Position numbers and translations under genes: made by a program. Shown one piece after another: positions 34,691 through 43,976 of a DNA stretch of 64,000 nucleotides. A model generated the notes under the pieces. It ran no database searches. It saw only the letters and a list, made by a program, of their open reading frames with translations, and was not told the origin of the DNA. Source of the stretch: Aridibaculum aurantiacum (GTDB lineage: Bacteria > Bacteroidota > Bacteroidia > Chitinophagales > Chitinophagaceae); contig NZ_JAFEWC010000001.1 in assembly GCF_017355875.1 (NCBI RefSeq), positions 1,798,001 to 1,862,000 of the forward strand, written 5' to 3'. Numbering within the stretch: position 1 is the first letter of the stretch; each line of letters starts with the position of its first letter.

Positions 34691-35419
34691 TTACAACTGC
34701 GCCGTAAGATGATTGTAATCGGCCAGTATCATCCTTAGAAAATCTGTCGGCTCCTGGTGTTGACTTCGTATGCTTAATACATCTTCCAGCTTTTGCTGTG
34801 CCTGGTAAGCAAGGCTAGGATTCCTGCTTTTAGATACACTCACCAAAACATCTTTTACCAGTTGTATATCCGCGTCGCGCAGGTTTACAACTTCAGGATA
34901 GGTAACCCTATATTCAAAGGAAGGCGTAGGCGTGTAAATGGTATCAGCAAAACTGGTTTTATTATTTGTTTTTACCAGAACAGTACCCGCCAGCAAATCG
35001 CCCAGCCGTTGTTTTTTGTCGGTTACAGCTACCATCACTAATGCTACTATGCTACCGGTAAATGTAAAATCGATGAGCCTGAACACCCAACGGATCAGGT
35101 ACTGGCTTAAAGCTGGTTGCTCGCCGTTAAGGCTTACCACTTTTATATCCATCACTCTCTTACCTACACTTTGTCCATTGAGCACAACCTCGCATAGCAG
35201 GTCGTAAAACAAGATGGGTAATATAAGCACAAGCGTAAGCACCATATTGCCAGCCACAAAATCGAAGAAGTTACTAAAGCCAATGATGGCTAAGATGACC
35301 AAACCATACGCAAACAGGATACAACCATCAATGATGCGTCCAAGTATCCTGTCGCCAAGGCTTCCTAATTCGTAGTCTACGGCTATATTCTGCGACGTGG
35401 TGATGCTGATGGTGTTCAT
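34691..35419 (-). CDS. RDD-family membrane protein
   Basis: This 242-residue protein has an RDD domain: RILGRIIDG at the start of helix 1, further helices, and QSVGKRVMDIKVV. RDD proteins are small transporters or membrane partners of unclear function. The ATG at 35419 (MNTISITTSQNIAVDYELG) is chosen; the longer reading from 35575 would overlap the divergent gene. It is divergent from, and probably functionally linked to, the SpoIIM-DUF58 block. Confidence 0.88.
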   Translation of the reverse strand: MNTISITTSQNIAVDYELGSLGDRILGRIIDGCILFAYGLVILAIIGFSNFFDFVAGNMVLTLVLILPILFYDLLCEVVLNGQSVGKRVMDIKVVSLNGEQPALSQYLIRWVFRLIDFTFTGSIVALVMVAVTDKKQRLGDLLAGTVLVKTNNKTSFADTIYTPTPSFEYRVTYPEVVNLRDADIQLVKDVLVSVSKSRNPSLAYQAQQKLEDVLSIRSQHQEPTDFLRMILADYNHLTAQL

Positions 35420-35497
35420 ACGTTTGCAAATAAATTTTAAATCGGACACATAACATCCAATTTGTCCATTATTTTTACGCGTAGCTAATAGCCCTAC

Positions 35498-36544
35498 ATG
35501 CGCGAAGCCCAATTTTTGAAACAAAACGCTGAGAAGTGGAAGCAATACGAAGCTGAGATCAAACAACAACAGCATCCTGATCTATTGGCGGACCGTTTCA
35601 TTGAGTTAACCGACGACCTGAGCTACGCACGAACATTCTATCCTAAAAGTTCTACTACCCGCTATCTTAACGGCCTCACGGGTTTGTTTCACCAGAAGAT
35701 ATACAAGAATAAAAAGGAGAAATCATCCAGGATATGGAACTTCTGGCAGTTTGAGCTGCCTTACCTCTTTGTTGTTTACCGCAAGCAGTTCATATATGCC
35801 CTGGCATTCTTTGTTGTGTTTTGTGCCATGGGAGCACTATCTGCCAAGTACGACGAGAATTTTATTCGCCTGATACTCGGCGACAACTATGTAAACATGA
35901 CCAATGAGAACATTGAGAAAGGTGATCCTTTCGGTGTGTATAAGCATGGTGGACAGGCTGAGATGTTCTTTGCGATTGGCTTCAATAATATACGTGTTGC
36001 TTTTATAGCTTATATGATGGGTGCTTTCTTTTCAGTAGGCACGCTTTGGATCATGCTTAGCAACGGGCTTATGCTTGGCTCGTTTGAATATTATTTCTTT
36101 TCAAAAGGGCTTGGTCTTAAAAGCATCACGGTTGTTTTTATACATGGTACATTGGAAATATGGGCTATTGTTATTGCCGGTGCGGCAGGTCTTATTTTAG
36201 GCAATAGTATCCTGTTTCCCGGTACATACAGCCGCGCAGTATCTATAGAACGTGGTGGAAAAGATGGATTGAAAATAGTGGTAGGCCTTGTGCCTGTATT
36301 TATAGTAGCTGCGTTTCTTGAAGGATTTGTTACCCGTTATAGCAACATGCCTTTGCCTATTAGTTTATCTATACTGGCTGGCAGTGCAGCCTTTATTTGC
36401 TGGTATTTTTTTATTTACCCAAAACGTTTACAAAAAAGAGTGGATGCTGCATTGAGTAATGAAGCAGTGGAAACAGAAAATTTCAACCTATGGCTCAACA
36501 AAAAGTTGATCTCAGAAAAGTCAGGGATTTTAGCGAAAACCTAA
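35498..36544 (+). CDS. SpoIIM-family (stage II sporulation M) membrane protein
   Basis: This 348-residue protein has a cytoplasmic helical N-terminus (about 1-90) and six or so membrane helices, with FNNIRVAFIAYMMGAFFSVGT and FIHGTLEIWAIVIAGAAGL as DUF95/SpoIIM signatures. In spore formers SpoIIM is part of the engulfment complex; in other phyla it is paired with RDD, MoxR and DUF58 proteins as here. Its 3' end overlaps the next gene by 55 bases. Confidence 0.9.
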   Translation: MREAQFLKQNAEKWKQYEAEIKQQQHPDLLADRFIELTDDLSYARTFYPKSSTTRYLNGLTGLFHQKIYKNKKEKSSRIWNFWQFELPYLFVVYRKQFIYALAFFVVFCAMGALSAKYDENFIRLILGDNYVNMTNENIEKGDPFGVYKHGGQAEMFFAIGFNNIRVAFIAYMMGAFFSVGTLWIMLSNGLMLGSFEYYFFSKGLGLKSITVVFIHGTLEIWAIVIAGAAGLILGNSILFPGTYSRAVSIERGGKDGLKIVVGLVPVFIVAAFLEGFVTRYSNMPLPISLSILAGSAAFICWYFFIYPKRLQKRVDAALSNEAVETENFNLWLNKKLISEKSGILAKT

Positions 36545-37380
36545 ATGATACATTTCAATTTCTTAAGCAGAATTTTAAACCTTTAATCACTTATGTATTA
36601 GGCATAGCAGGGGTTTTTATGCTGGCTGCAGCCATACTAAGTGGCATGTATCAAAGCGATACCAATACCTTATTTGAAGACATTTTTAGCGGAACACGTA
36701 CCAGTCGCCAGCCGTACGAAATATTCACCGGCTTGTATTTCCTGGTCATCGTTTTTGCGTGGCTAACTGGTGTTGCCATGCAGGTGGTTATAACTGCATA
36801 CCTAAAAGTGTATGATGAACTGGGTATGGAAACTCCAACCTTTGACCAGGTATGGACGGAGTTTAAAAGATACTTTGCCAGGATCAGCATTTTTAATATT
36901 CCACTATTTATAGTAACCGTTATCGGCTTTATGTTTTGCCTGGTGCCAGGTATATATTTCGCTGTTGTATTTGCGCCTTTTGTTGCTATTATTATGAATG
37001 AGAATGAAGATTTCTCAGGCGCATTCAGCAGGTGCTTTACGCTTATAAAAAACAACTTCTGGATGTCGCTGGGTATCTACTTCGTTATTTTTTTAATAAG
37101 TTGGTTTAGTTCTGGTGTCATCTCATTCATTGTTGGATTGATAACCGGCTTGATCTCCTATTTAACTACGCACGATGTAAAAGCAACAGTTACCATTGTT
37201 ACTTCAGTTCTGAATGTGTTCGCTTTTATCTTCTATATCCTTTTCTTTTTATCCGTTACCTTAAATTATTACAACCTTGCAGAACGATTTGATGGAACAG
37301 GCATCCTGCGCAGGTTAGATACATTAGGTAGTGCGGATAAACAGGGTGGTCATCATTTAAATGCCGAGGAAGAATACTAG
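36490..37380 (+). CDS. Polytopic membrane protein of the SpoIIM-DUF58 operon
   Basis: This 296-residue protein has about six membrane helices and a long N-terminal amphipathic segment, giving a GPDase-membrane-domain-like pattern. The 55-base overlap with the SpoIIM gene is real because both frames keep good coding. Its stop TAG is directly followed by the next ATG. The molecular role is unknown. Confidence 0.8.
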   Translation: MAQQKVDLRKVRDFSENLNDTFQFLKQNFKPLITYVLGIAGVFMLAAAILSGMYQSDTNTLFEDIFSGTRTSRQPYEIFTGLYFLVIVFAWLTGVAMQVVITAYLKVYDELGMETPTFDQVWTEFKRYFARISIFNIPLFIVTVIGFMFCLVPGIYFAVVFAPFVAIIMNENEDFSGAFSRCFTLIKNNFWMSLGIYFVIFLISWFSSGVISFIVGLITGLISYLTTHDVKATVTIVTSVLNVFAFIFYILFFLSVTLNYYNLAERFDGTGILRRLDTLGSADKQGGHHLNAEEEY

Positions 37381-38070
37381 ATGCGTTATTTCATTCTTTT
37401 CATGTTGATGTTGCTTTCCACGAATGTATGCGTGGTGCATGCACAGGAGCGTGAACTTCCTGCTGTGCAGGTAAGGCAATTCGATAAAGCTGCTTTAGAA
37501 GAATTGAAGAAGAATGAAGATTATCAGTATGACAGGCTTGCAAAACCATCCAACAACTTGTGGCAGAAATTCTGGCGCTGGTTCTGGTGGAAGGTAGATC
37601 AGCTGTTTGAAACAGAAAAGAGCAGGAGCAGGTTGTGGATGATCCTGATCGTTATAGGACTAATTGGAGTTGCCTTTGCTGGATGGAAGATATCGAAGAT
37701 GAACAAAGGTGGCTTCTTTGCTGGTGGAGCTGGTAAAGGTTTGGAGTTCACCGTAGGGAGCGAAGACATTCACCAGATTTCGTTTCAAGAAGCCATCAAC
37801 GATGCAATAGCTGCTAAAGATTACCGGCTTGCTGTAAGATTGTTGTACCTGCAATCGCTAAAAATAATGGCCGACAATAGCATCATAGACTGGAAGCTGA
37901 ACAAGACCAACAGCGACTATGTGCGGGAAGTAAAAGACAGGCCATGGCAACCATTATTCAGCAGGCTTACCTACCAGTTTGAATATGCATGGTATGGAGA
38001 AGCGCATGTAACCGCAGAAGGTTTTGAAGACCTGAAGCAAGCATTTACACAACTACATAAACTGGTATAG
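37381..38070 (+). CDS. DUF4129-like membrane protein
   Basis: This 229-residue protein has a signal peptide (ending VHAQ), one transmembrane helix (about 86-104) and a C-terminal cytoplasmic domain (about 130-229). YRLAVRLLYLQSLKIMAD and LTYQFEYAWYGEAHV match the DUF4129 C-terminal domain. The last base of its stop is the first base of the next gene's GTG start. Confidence 0.85.
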   Translation: MRYFILFMLMLLSTNVCVVHAQERELPAVQVRQFDKAALEELKKNEDYQYDRLAKPSNNLWQKFWRWFWWKVDQLFETEKSRSRLWMILIVIGLIGVAFAGWKISKMNKGGFFAGGAGKGLEFTVGSEDIHQISFQEAINDAIAAKDYRLAVRLLYLQSLKIMADNSIIDWKLNKTNSDYVREVKDRPWQPLFSRLTYQFEYAWYGEAHVTAEGFEDLKQAFTQLHKLV

Positions 38071-39254
38071 TGAGAGCATATAAATCATTCATCCTCATTT
38101 TTATTGCTGTGCTCACGCTGTACATTATAGCTGAGGTCAATAAGCCCAAGCCTGTTGACTGGAGGGTAACGCTAAGTAAAACTGATAAGAATCCTTTTGG
38201 ATGCTCTATATTTTTTGACAGGTTAAAGGATGTGTTTCCCGGCGCTGCCGTGCAGTCGTATCGCATGCCGGTATACAACCAGCTAAATAACTTTGATGGA
38301 TACAATAACGCCTACTTGCTTGTAAGCGAAAGCCTGCCGGTTTCTGATACGGATGTAGAGGAGATGCTTGAATTTGTAAGCCAGGGAAACTATGTTCTTG
38401 CATCTGCCAGCAATCTTTCTAAAAGCTTGCTCGATACGTTAAAACTAGATACGGAACAATTTCTTACTGCTTTTTCGGCTGACTCAGCTACCATCAATTT
38501 TACTGATCCGGCTATACGCTCTGCTAAAGATTATTCGCTGAGGAGAAACACGCTTAATGAATATTTTTCTAAAATAGACTCAGCAGGTAGTGCCATTCTT
38601 GGGGTGAACAATAAAGGACAGGCTAATCTTGTACGCATTCCTTACGGTGAAGGTTTTTTCCTGGTGCATGCAAATCCTTTAGTGTTTAGCAATTACTTCA
38701 TACTTCATAAAGATAACGCCGCTTATACGGCTACAGTACTGTCGTACCTGCCTGCTACAGTAGAACGCATCATGTGGGATGAATACTATAATCTTGGTCC
38801 ATTAGGCGCTGCTACTCCTTTGCGCTTTTTTCTTAGTAACGACTACTTAAGATGGGCCCTGAGATTATCGCTTATTGGTATGTTGCTCTATGTACTTTTT
38901 GAAATGAAAAGACGTCAGCGCATCATACCTGTTATTGCGCCATTACGAAATTCCACTGTACATTTTATTAAAACCATTGCTACTGTTTTTTTGCAGCAAA
39001 AAGACAACAGGAGTTTGGCTGGTAAAAAGATCACATACTTTTTGGAGTTTGTTCGTAACAGGTATTTCATAGCTACCAATCATTTGAATGAGGAGTTTGT
39101 GGAGTTGCTGTCGCGCAAGAGTGGAGTAAGTAAAGAAGAGACCAATCATTTGGTTCAACTTATATATTCTGTACAACAGGCTGAGCAGGTGCCTGATAAC
39201 TACCTGCTGGTATTAAACAACAAGATTGATCAATTTTATAAACAGGTTCAATAA
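38070..39254 (+). CDS. DUF4350-like membrane protein
   Basis: This 394-residue protein starts with GTG at 38070 (TAGTG overlap). An N-terminal helix (about 6-22), an extracytoplasmic DUF4350 domain with DKNPFGCSIFFDRLK and FVSQGNYVLASA, a second helix at about 272-290 and a cytoplasmic tail follow. The stop overlaps the MoxR ATG (TAATG). It probably forms a complex with the operon partners; no enzymatic motif is seen. Confidence 0.85.
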   Translation: MRAYKSFILIFIAVLTLYIIAEVNKPKPVDWRVTLSKTDKNPFGCSIFFDRLKDVFPGAAVQSYRMPVYNQLNNFDGYNNAYLLVSESLPVSDTDVEEMLEFVSQGNYVLASASNLSKSLLDTLKLDTEQFLTAFSADSATINFTDPAIRSAKDYSLRRNTLNEYFSKIDSAGSAILGVNNKGQANLVRIPYGEGFFLVHANPLVFSNYFILHKDNAAYTATVLSYLPATVERIMWDEYYNLGPLGAATPLRFFLSNDYLRWALRLSLIGMLLYVLFEMKRRQRIIPVIAPLRNSTVHFIKTIATVFLQQKDNRSLAGKKITYFLEFVRNRYFIATNHLNEEFVELLSRKSGVSKEETNHLVQLIYSVQQAEQVPDNYLLVLNNKIDQFYKQVQ

Positions 39255-40231
39255 TGGAATTGGAACAACAAGCAGCCAGTGAAGAACTGGTTCAACTTCG
39301 CGAGGCGATGCAACGCGTAAAAGCAGAAGTGGCAAGAGTGATAGTAGGGCAGGAGGAGATGATCGATCTGCTATTGGCAGCAATACTAGCCGATGGGCAT
39401 GTGCTGATAGAAGGAGTGCCGGGTGTGGCTAAAACGCTCACCGCAAAACTCATTGCACGTTGCTTGGATGTGCCATTCAGCCGTATCCAGTTCACGCCTG
39501 ATCTTATGCCTAGTGATGTTTTGGGAACATCTGTTTTCAACCCCCAGAATGCAAACTTCACTTTTAAGAAAGGGCCAATTTTCAGCAACCTTGTACTGAT
39601 AGATGAAATCAATCGTTCGCCTGCAAAAACGCAGGCTGCACTATTTGAGGTGATGGAAGAAAAGCAGGTAACTTATGATGGAACTACTTATCCCATGCCT
39701 CCGCCTTTCATGGTTTTGGCTACACAAAACCCGATAGAACAGGAAGGAACATACCGCCTGCCTGAAGCGCAGCTCGATCGTTTCATTTTTAAAATAGAAG
39801 TGAAATATCCAAACCTCGAGGAGGAGATTCTGATACTGGAACATACGCACAGCGGCAAGACAACCCATTACAATGAAGAAGTGGAACGGGTGCTAAGTGC
39901 AGATGATATCATCCGTTATCGCCAGCTGATAAACAGCCTCCGCATTGAGCCAAAGGTTATGCGTTACATTGCTGAACTAGTATATGAAACGCGTAACAAC
40001 CGTTCACTTTTCCTGGGTGCGTCGCCGCGTGCTTCTGTAGCTATTTTAAGAGCATCAAAAGCAATAGCTGCTATGAGCGGTCGTGATTTTGTAACGCCTG
40101 ATGATGTGATAAAAGTTGTTCCGTCAGTACTACGACATCGTGTGCTGCTAACACCTGAAAAAGAAATGGAAGGCAGTACACCGGATGAGGTGATTGATAG
40201 TATTGTAAAGAAGGTAGAAGTGCCGAGGTAG
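39254..40231 (+). CDS. MoxR-family AAA+ ATPase
   Basis: This 325-residue chaperone-like ATPase has Walker A GVPGVAKT, Walker B LIDEINR, sensor 1 LATQNPIEQEGT and the YRLPEAQLDRF arginine-finger region. MoxR proteins act with VWA/DUF58 partners in metal insertion, stress or envelope maturation. It is cotranscribed with DUF4350 and followed by DUF58. Confidence 0.95.
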   Translation: MELEQQAASEELVQLREAMQRVKAEVARVIVGQEEMIDLLLAAILADGHVLIEGVPGVAKTLTAKLIARCLDVPFSRIQFTPDLMPSDVLGTSVFNPQNANFTFKKGPIFSNLVLIDEINRSPAKTQAALFEVMEEKQVTYDGTTYPMPPPFMVLATQNPIEQEGTYRLPEAQLDRFIFKIEVKYPNLEEEILILEHTHSGKTTHYNEEVERVLSADDIIRYRQLINSLRIEPKVMRYIAELVYETRNNRSLFLGASPRASVAILRASKAIAAMSGRDFVTPDDVIKVVPSVLRHRVLLTPEKEMEGSTPDEVIDSIVKKVEVPR

Positions 40232-40242
40232 ATTTTTAGTTA

Positions 40243-40365
40243 GACGTTAGGGGTTAGGGATTAGAGATTGGAGACTAGAGATTAGTGATTGGGGTTGGAG
40301 GTTTTAGATTATATTTTAAAGTTGAAAGATTAGAAAACAGAAACCAGGAACCAGAAACAAAAAAG
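40243..40365. repeat. 7-bp periodic repeat before the DUF58 gene
   Basis: Units such as GAGATTA, GAGATTG, GAGACTA and GAGATTA (40247-40290) and GAAACCA, GGAACCA and GAAACAA (40335-40360) follow one another with a 7-base period. They fit the GARRYYN family and lie between MoxR and the DUF58 start. Confidence 0.6.
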
Positions 40366-40389
40366 AGACACAAAATTTCGCTCACTTAC

Positions 40390-41736
40390 TTGAAGCAATT
40401 CATCAAATACTACATTGGCTCGTTGTTCCTTACACCTCGATTGTATGGAGGCATCTTTGTGTGCGTGGTGCTGTTTGTTACGCGCTTTTTTATTGGCTGG
40501 TTAGGTATTATACCTTACCTGGCTCTATTGATATTGCTGGGGCTATTCATACTGGATTACCTGTTGTTGTATACAAAAGAACAGGGCATATTTTCTAAGC
40601 GAACACATGCCGAAAGGTTTAGTAACGGAGATGAAAATGCTGTGCGTATCGACCTGGAGAACAGGTATGGGTTTGATGTGCAAGTAAAGATCATCGACGA
40701 AATTCCTCACCAATTTCAACGGCGCGATGTACTGTTTCAAGCTTTCTTAAAAAAGGGTGAAGCCTCTGCTGTTCATTATAGTCTTCGTCCTGTAAAAAGA
40801 GGTAGTTACAATTTTGGTTCAACAATCATCTTCGTGAATAGTAGCCTAAACCTGCTTCGCCGCAGGTATAAGTTCCACCAGCCGGCGGATGTACCTGTGT
40901 ATCCAGGATACCTGCAAATGCGCAAGTACCAGTTGATGGCCATCAGTAACCGACTGAATGAAGTGGGCGTAAAAAAAGTGCGCAGGCTCGGTCACAGTAT
41001 GGAGTTTGAACAGATAAAAGAATATGTGCAGGGTGATGATTATCGCACGGTGAATTGGAAGGCTACCGCAAGGAAAGGGCAGCTAATGGTAAACAATTTT
41101 ACCGACGAAAAAAGCCAGCAGGTATACTGTGTTATAGATAAAGGCAGGGTTATGAAAAGCCCGTTTGAGGGCTTGAGCCTGATGGATTATGCTATCAATG
41201 CATCGCTGGTGCTAAGTAATGTTGCGCTTACCAAACAGGATAAAGCAGGTATCATTACATTCAGCGAAAGGGCCGGAGCATTTTTAACGGCCAACAAAAA
41301 AGCTACCCAGATGCACAGCATACTGGAGCTGTTGTACAACCAGAAAACGCGCTACCTGGAAAGTGATTTCGAACAGTTGTACATCAACATCAGGAGAAAC
41401 ATTAACCAGCGCAGCCTCATTGTTCTTTTCACCAATTTTGAGTCGTTGAGTGGTATGCGCCGTCACCTGCCATACCTGCGCAAGATTGCCCAGCATCACT
41501 TGCTGCTAACTGTATTTTTTGAGAATACCGAACTTCAGCAAATACTGCTGACACCTGCCAAAACAGTGGAGGATGTTTATGTAAAAACTGTAGCTGAAAA
41601 ATTTGCTTTTGAGAAACGCCAGATAGCAAAAGAACTGCAGCAATATGGTATACTTTCTATACTTACACCACCGCAGCAGCTTACTATCAATACCATCAAT
41701 AAATACCTGGAGCTAAAGGCACGGCAGGCGATTTAG
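40390..41736 (+). CDS. DUF58 protein (VWA-like, MoxR partner)
   Basis: This protein of about 448 residues has two N-terminal membrane helices, an immunoglobulin-like segment, then the DUF58 signature (RRLGHSMEFEQIKEYVQGDDYRTVNWKA) and a von Willebrand A-like C-terminal half. The start is probably TTG at 40390 (MKQFIKYYIGSLFLTPRLYG); a GTG at 40285 would translate repeat DNA. DUF58 proteins are the usual partners of MoxR ATPases. Confidence 0.9.
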   Translation: MKQFIKYYIGSLFLTPRLYGGIFVCVVLFVTRFFIGWLGIIPYLALLILLGLFILDYLLLYTKEQGIFSKRTHAERFSNGDENAVRIDLENRYGFDVQVKIIDEIPHQFQRRDVLFQAFLKKGEASAVHYSLRPVKRGSYNFGSTIIFVNSSLNLLRRRYKFHQPADVPVYPGYLQMRKYQLMAISNRLNEVGVKKVRRLGHSMEFEQIKEYVQGDDYRTVNWKATARKGQLMVNNFTDEKSQQVYCVIDKGRVMKSPFEGLSLMDYAINASLVLSNVALTKQDKAGIITFSERAGAFLTANKKATQMHSILELLYNQKTRYLESDFEQLYINIRRNINQRSLIVLFTNFESLSGMRRHLPYLRKIAQHHLLLTVFFENTELQQILLTPAKTVEDVYVKTVAEKFAFEKRQIAKELQQYGILSILTPPQQLTINTINKYLELKARQAI

Positions 41737-41738
41737 GG

Positions 41739-41857
41739 GTTTGAAGTTTGAGGTTGGAAGTTGGAAGTTGGATGTTTAAGGTTTAAGGTTTAAGGTTTAA
41801 TGTTGACTGTGTGGTTGGTTTTGAATTTTGAATTTTGACTTTTGACTTTTGAATTCG
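41739..41857. repeat. In-phase 7-bp repeat array between convergent genes
   Basis: Seventeen consecutive in-phase heptads occupy 41739-41857, from GTTTGAA and GTTGGAA through three GTTTAAG to GAATTTT and GACTTTT. The array fills most of the gap between the DUF58 gene and the convergent Fe-S gene. No terminator hairpin was found there. Confidence 0.7.
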
Positions 41858-41881
41858 CAAATCAACCTAATCAGCCTTTCA

Positions 41882-43201
41882 TTATCCCATCTCCTGTGCC
41901 CATTTATCTCTTTCATCGGGTGAGAATTTCCATGGCGCAAAGTTGTTTTCAATATTGCTGAACATGCCATTCCATTCCTGTGGCGCATTGCTTTCTTCCA
42001 TGATCAGGTGGCGGCGAAGCTGGACAATGATATCTAATGGGCTGATGCTAACAGGACATTCTTCTACACAAGCCTGGCAGGTAGTGCATGCACGCAGTTC
42101 TTCAGCAGTGATATAATCGTGCAACAATGTTTTTCCATCATCTTGAAACTTTTTGTTCTTGCTGATGTTCCTGCCGATCTCTTCCATCCTGTCGCGGGTA
42201 TCCATCATTATCTTACGCGGGTTCAGCTTCTTGCCGGTTATATTAGCCGGGCATGCTGCAGTACATCTTCCGCATTCGGTACAGCTATAGGCATCCAGCA
42301 GGTTTTTCCAGCTAAGGTCAGGTACATCTTTAGCACCAAACTTACCCGGCACCTGGTCGCCGGTAGCAGTAGGCGCCAGTTCTGGTTGCATAGCATACAA
42401 CACCTCGTTTTGTATGTCGGGCATATTTGTAAAACGTCCCATTGAAGCAGTACTTGCATAATATGCATTTGGAAAAGCCAATACTACGTGAAGGTGCTTT
42501 GAGTAAGGCAGGTAATTTAAGAAGAACAATACGCCGGCAATGTGAAGCCACCAGCTTGTTCTTTCAATAGCCACCAGCGTGGACACGTCCATTTGCGCAA
42601 ACAAAGGTGTTATCAATCCTGAAACCCAAAAATTACCTGTCTGGTAATAATGTTCTGCTCCCAGTTGTTGCAGTGCCTTATCCGATGCATTCATGATCAG
42701 GAAAAGGCTCATTAACACAATCTCCATGATAAGGATATAGTTCGCATCGCTCTTCGGCCAGCCATTCAGCTCTGCACGGTTCAGGCGATTTACCTTCTTT
42801 ACATTCCTGCGATATAAAAAGCCAATACAAACAGCTATTACGCCTAAGGCTAAAATTTCAAAGGCATTGATGAGGAAGCCATAAACTGGTCCAAGTGTAG
42901 GTGCAAACATGCGGTGTGTACCAAAGATGCCATCCAGTATTATCTCTAAAATTTCTATGTTGATTATGATGAACCCGGCATAGATAACGAAGTGCATGAT
43001 GGCCACCACCGGGTACTTAAACATCTTCTTTTGACCCATGGCCAACAACAATACATTGCGCCACCGCTCGGCTTTATTGCCATGCATTTCTACGTCCTGG
43101 CCCAATAGAATATTTCCCCTGATGATTTTTACGTTTCTTATAAAGAACCATATAGCAAAGCCTGTTAGAAGTACAAATAGTACCTGCTGAATTAATTGCA
43201 T
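41882..43201 (-). CDS. Membrane Fe-S oxidoreductase (HdrC/NarI-like with two 4Fe-4S clusters)
   Basis: This 439-residue protein has about five N-terminal membrane helices with histidines suited to heme b, as in NarI/HdrE. A cytoplasmic ferredoxin module follows with CTECGRCTAACP and CTTCQACVEECP. Such proteins pass electrons between membrane carriers and a CCG-type subunit. That partner, normally the next gene, is absent; only repeat DNA lies downstream. Confidence 0.88.
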   Translation of the reverse strand: MQLIQQVLFVLLTGFAIWFFIRNVKIIRGNILLGQDVEMHGNKAERWRNVLLLAMGQKKMFKYPVVAIMHFVIYAGFIIINIEILEIILDGIFGTHRMFAPTLGPVYGFLINAFEILALGVIAVCIGFLYRRNVKKVNRLNRAELNGWPKSDANYILIMEIVLMSLFLIMNASDKALQQLGAEHYYQTGNFWVSGLITPLFAQMDVSTLVAIERTSWWLHIAGVLFFLNYLPYSKHLHVVLAFPNAYYASTASMGRFTNMPDIQNEVLYAMQPELAPTATGDQVPGKFGAKDVPDLSWKNLLDAYSCTECGRCTAACPANITGKKLNPRKIMMDTRDRMEEIGRNISKNKKFQDDGKTLLHDYITAEELRACTTCQACVEECPVSISPLDIIVQLRRHLIMEESNAPQEWNGMFSNIENNFAPWKFSPDERDKWAQEMG

Positions 43202-43291
43202 AGTGAATGATTACGTTTGCAAGATAAAGTTTTTGCATCTTGCACCTGTTGCACCTTTTTCTTTTTACGGCGTTATTTAAAACCTATACCA

Positions 43292-43792
43292 GTGGCACAC
43301 AAGAACATCATTCTTACCAAGGAAGTAGCATGGAAAAAAATGGAACGAATGGCTTTGGAAATAGCGGGTGAACTCCACGATGAAAAAGATCCGCTTATTA
43401 TAGTTGGCATCAATGGTAGTGGAATGGTGGTGGCTGAAAATATGCACCGTTTGCTTGAGCCATTGTTGTCGATGCCTATCCAGCTTATAACCTGCATTAT
43501 CAATAAGCGGGAACCTATTAATATTTCTTACGATGCCAATGTTGATTTCAACAAACAGAATGTACTACTGGTAGATGATGTGACCAGCAGCGGACGCACC
43601 TTATTGTATGCTCTCAAGCCATTGCTCGAATACTTTCCTAAGCGAATACAAACGCTTTCGCTGGTAGAACGTATGCATAAAAGTTTTCCTGTAAAGATCG
43701 ATTACATTGGTTTATCCATAGCCAGCACACTGCACGATCATATAGTGGTAGAAGTGGAAGGGAGCGAAGTAACAGGCGCATATATGCAATAG
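43292..43792 (+). CDS. Phosphoribosyltransferase (PyrR/Hpt-like)
   Basis: This protein of about 166 residues has the PRPP loop VLLVDDVTSSGRT at about 91-103. Start: GTG at 43292 (MAHKNIILTKEVAWKKMERM) gives the family length; a TTG at 43217 would overlap a -7 promoter-like TACGTTTG (43212-43219). It could be a pyrimidine-operon regulator/uracil PRTase or a purine PRTase; the hood region does not decide. Confidence 0.85.
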   Translation: MAHKNIILTKEVAWKKMERMALEIAGELHDEKDPLIIVGINGSGMVVAENMHRLLEPLLSMPIQLITCIINKREPINISYDANVDFNKQNVLLVDDVTSSGRTLLYALKPLLEYFPKRIQTLSLVERMHKSFPVKIDYIGLSIASTLHDHIVVEVEGSEVTGAYMQ

Positions 43793-43976
43793 GTTTTTGC
43801 ATAATAAGACTACTTATATCTGCACTATATGTTGATGATTTAAAGAAGCCTTAGCACCATGAAAATGGGCGGTGATGGTATTGCATAAAATCATCATACA
43901 TTTTAGGGTAAATTATTTGCTGTAATATTGTGTACTTCTTCATCCTTCAGCCCTTCAAATTTTTAAACATTTTTCT

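Noticed and set aside
34691-37380. SpoIIM and SpmAB homologues as evidence of sporulation
   Set aside because: Both families occur widely in non-spore formers and no sporulation regulator or coat gene is present.
40285-40389. N-terminal extension of the DUF58 protein from GTG 40285
   Set aside because: The extra 35 codons translate heptad-repeat DNA and do not resemble the family N-terminus.
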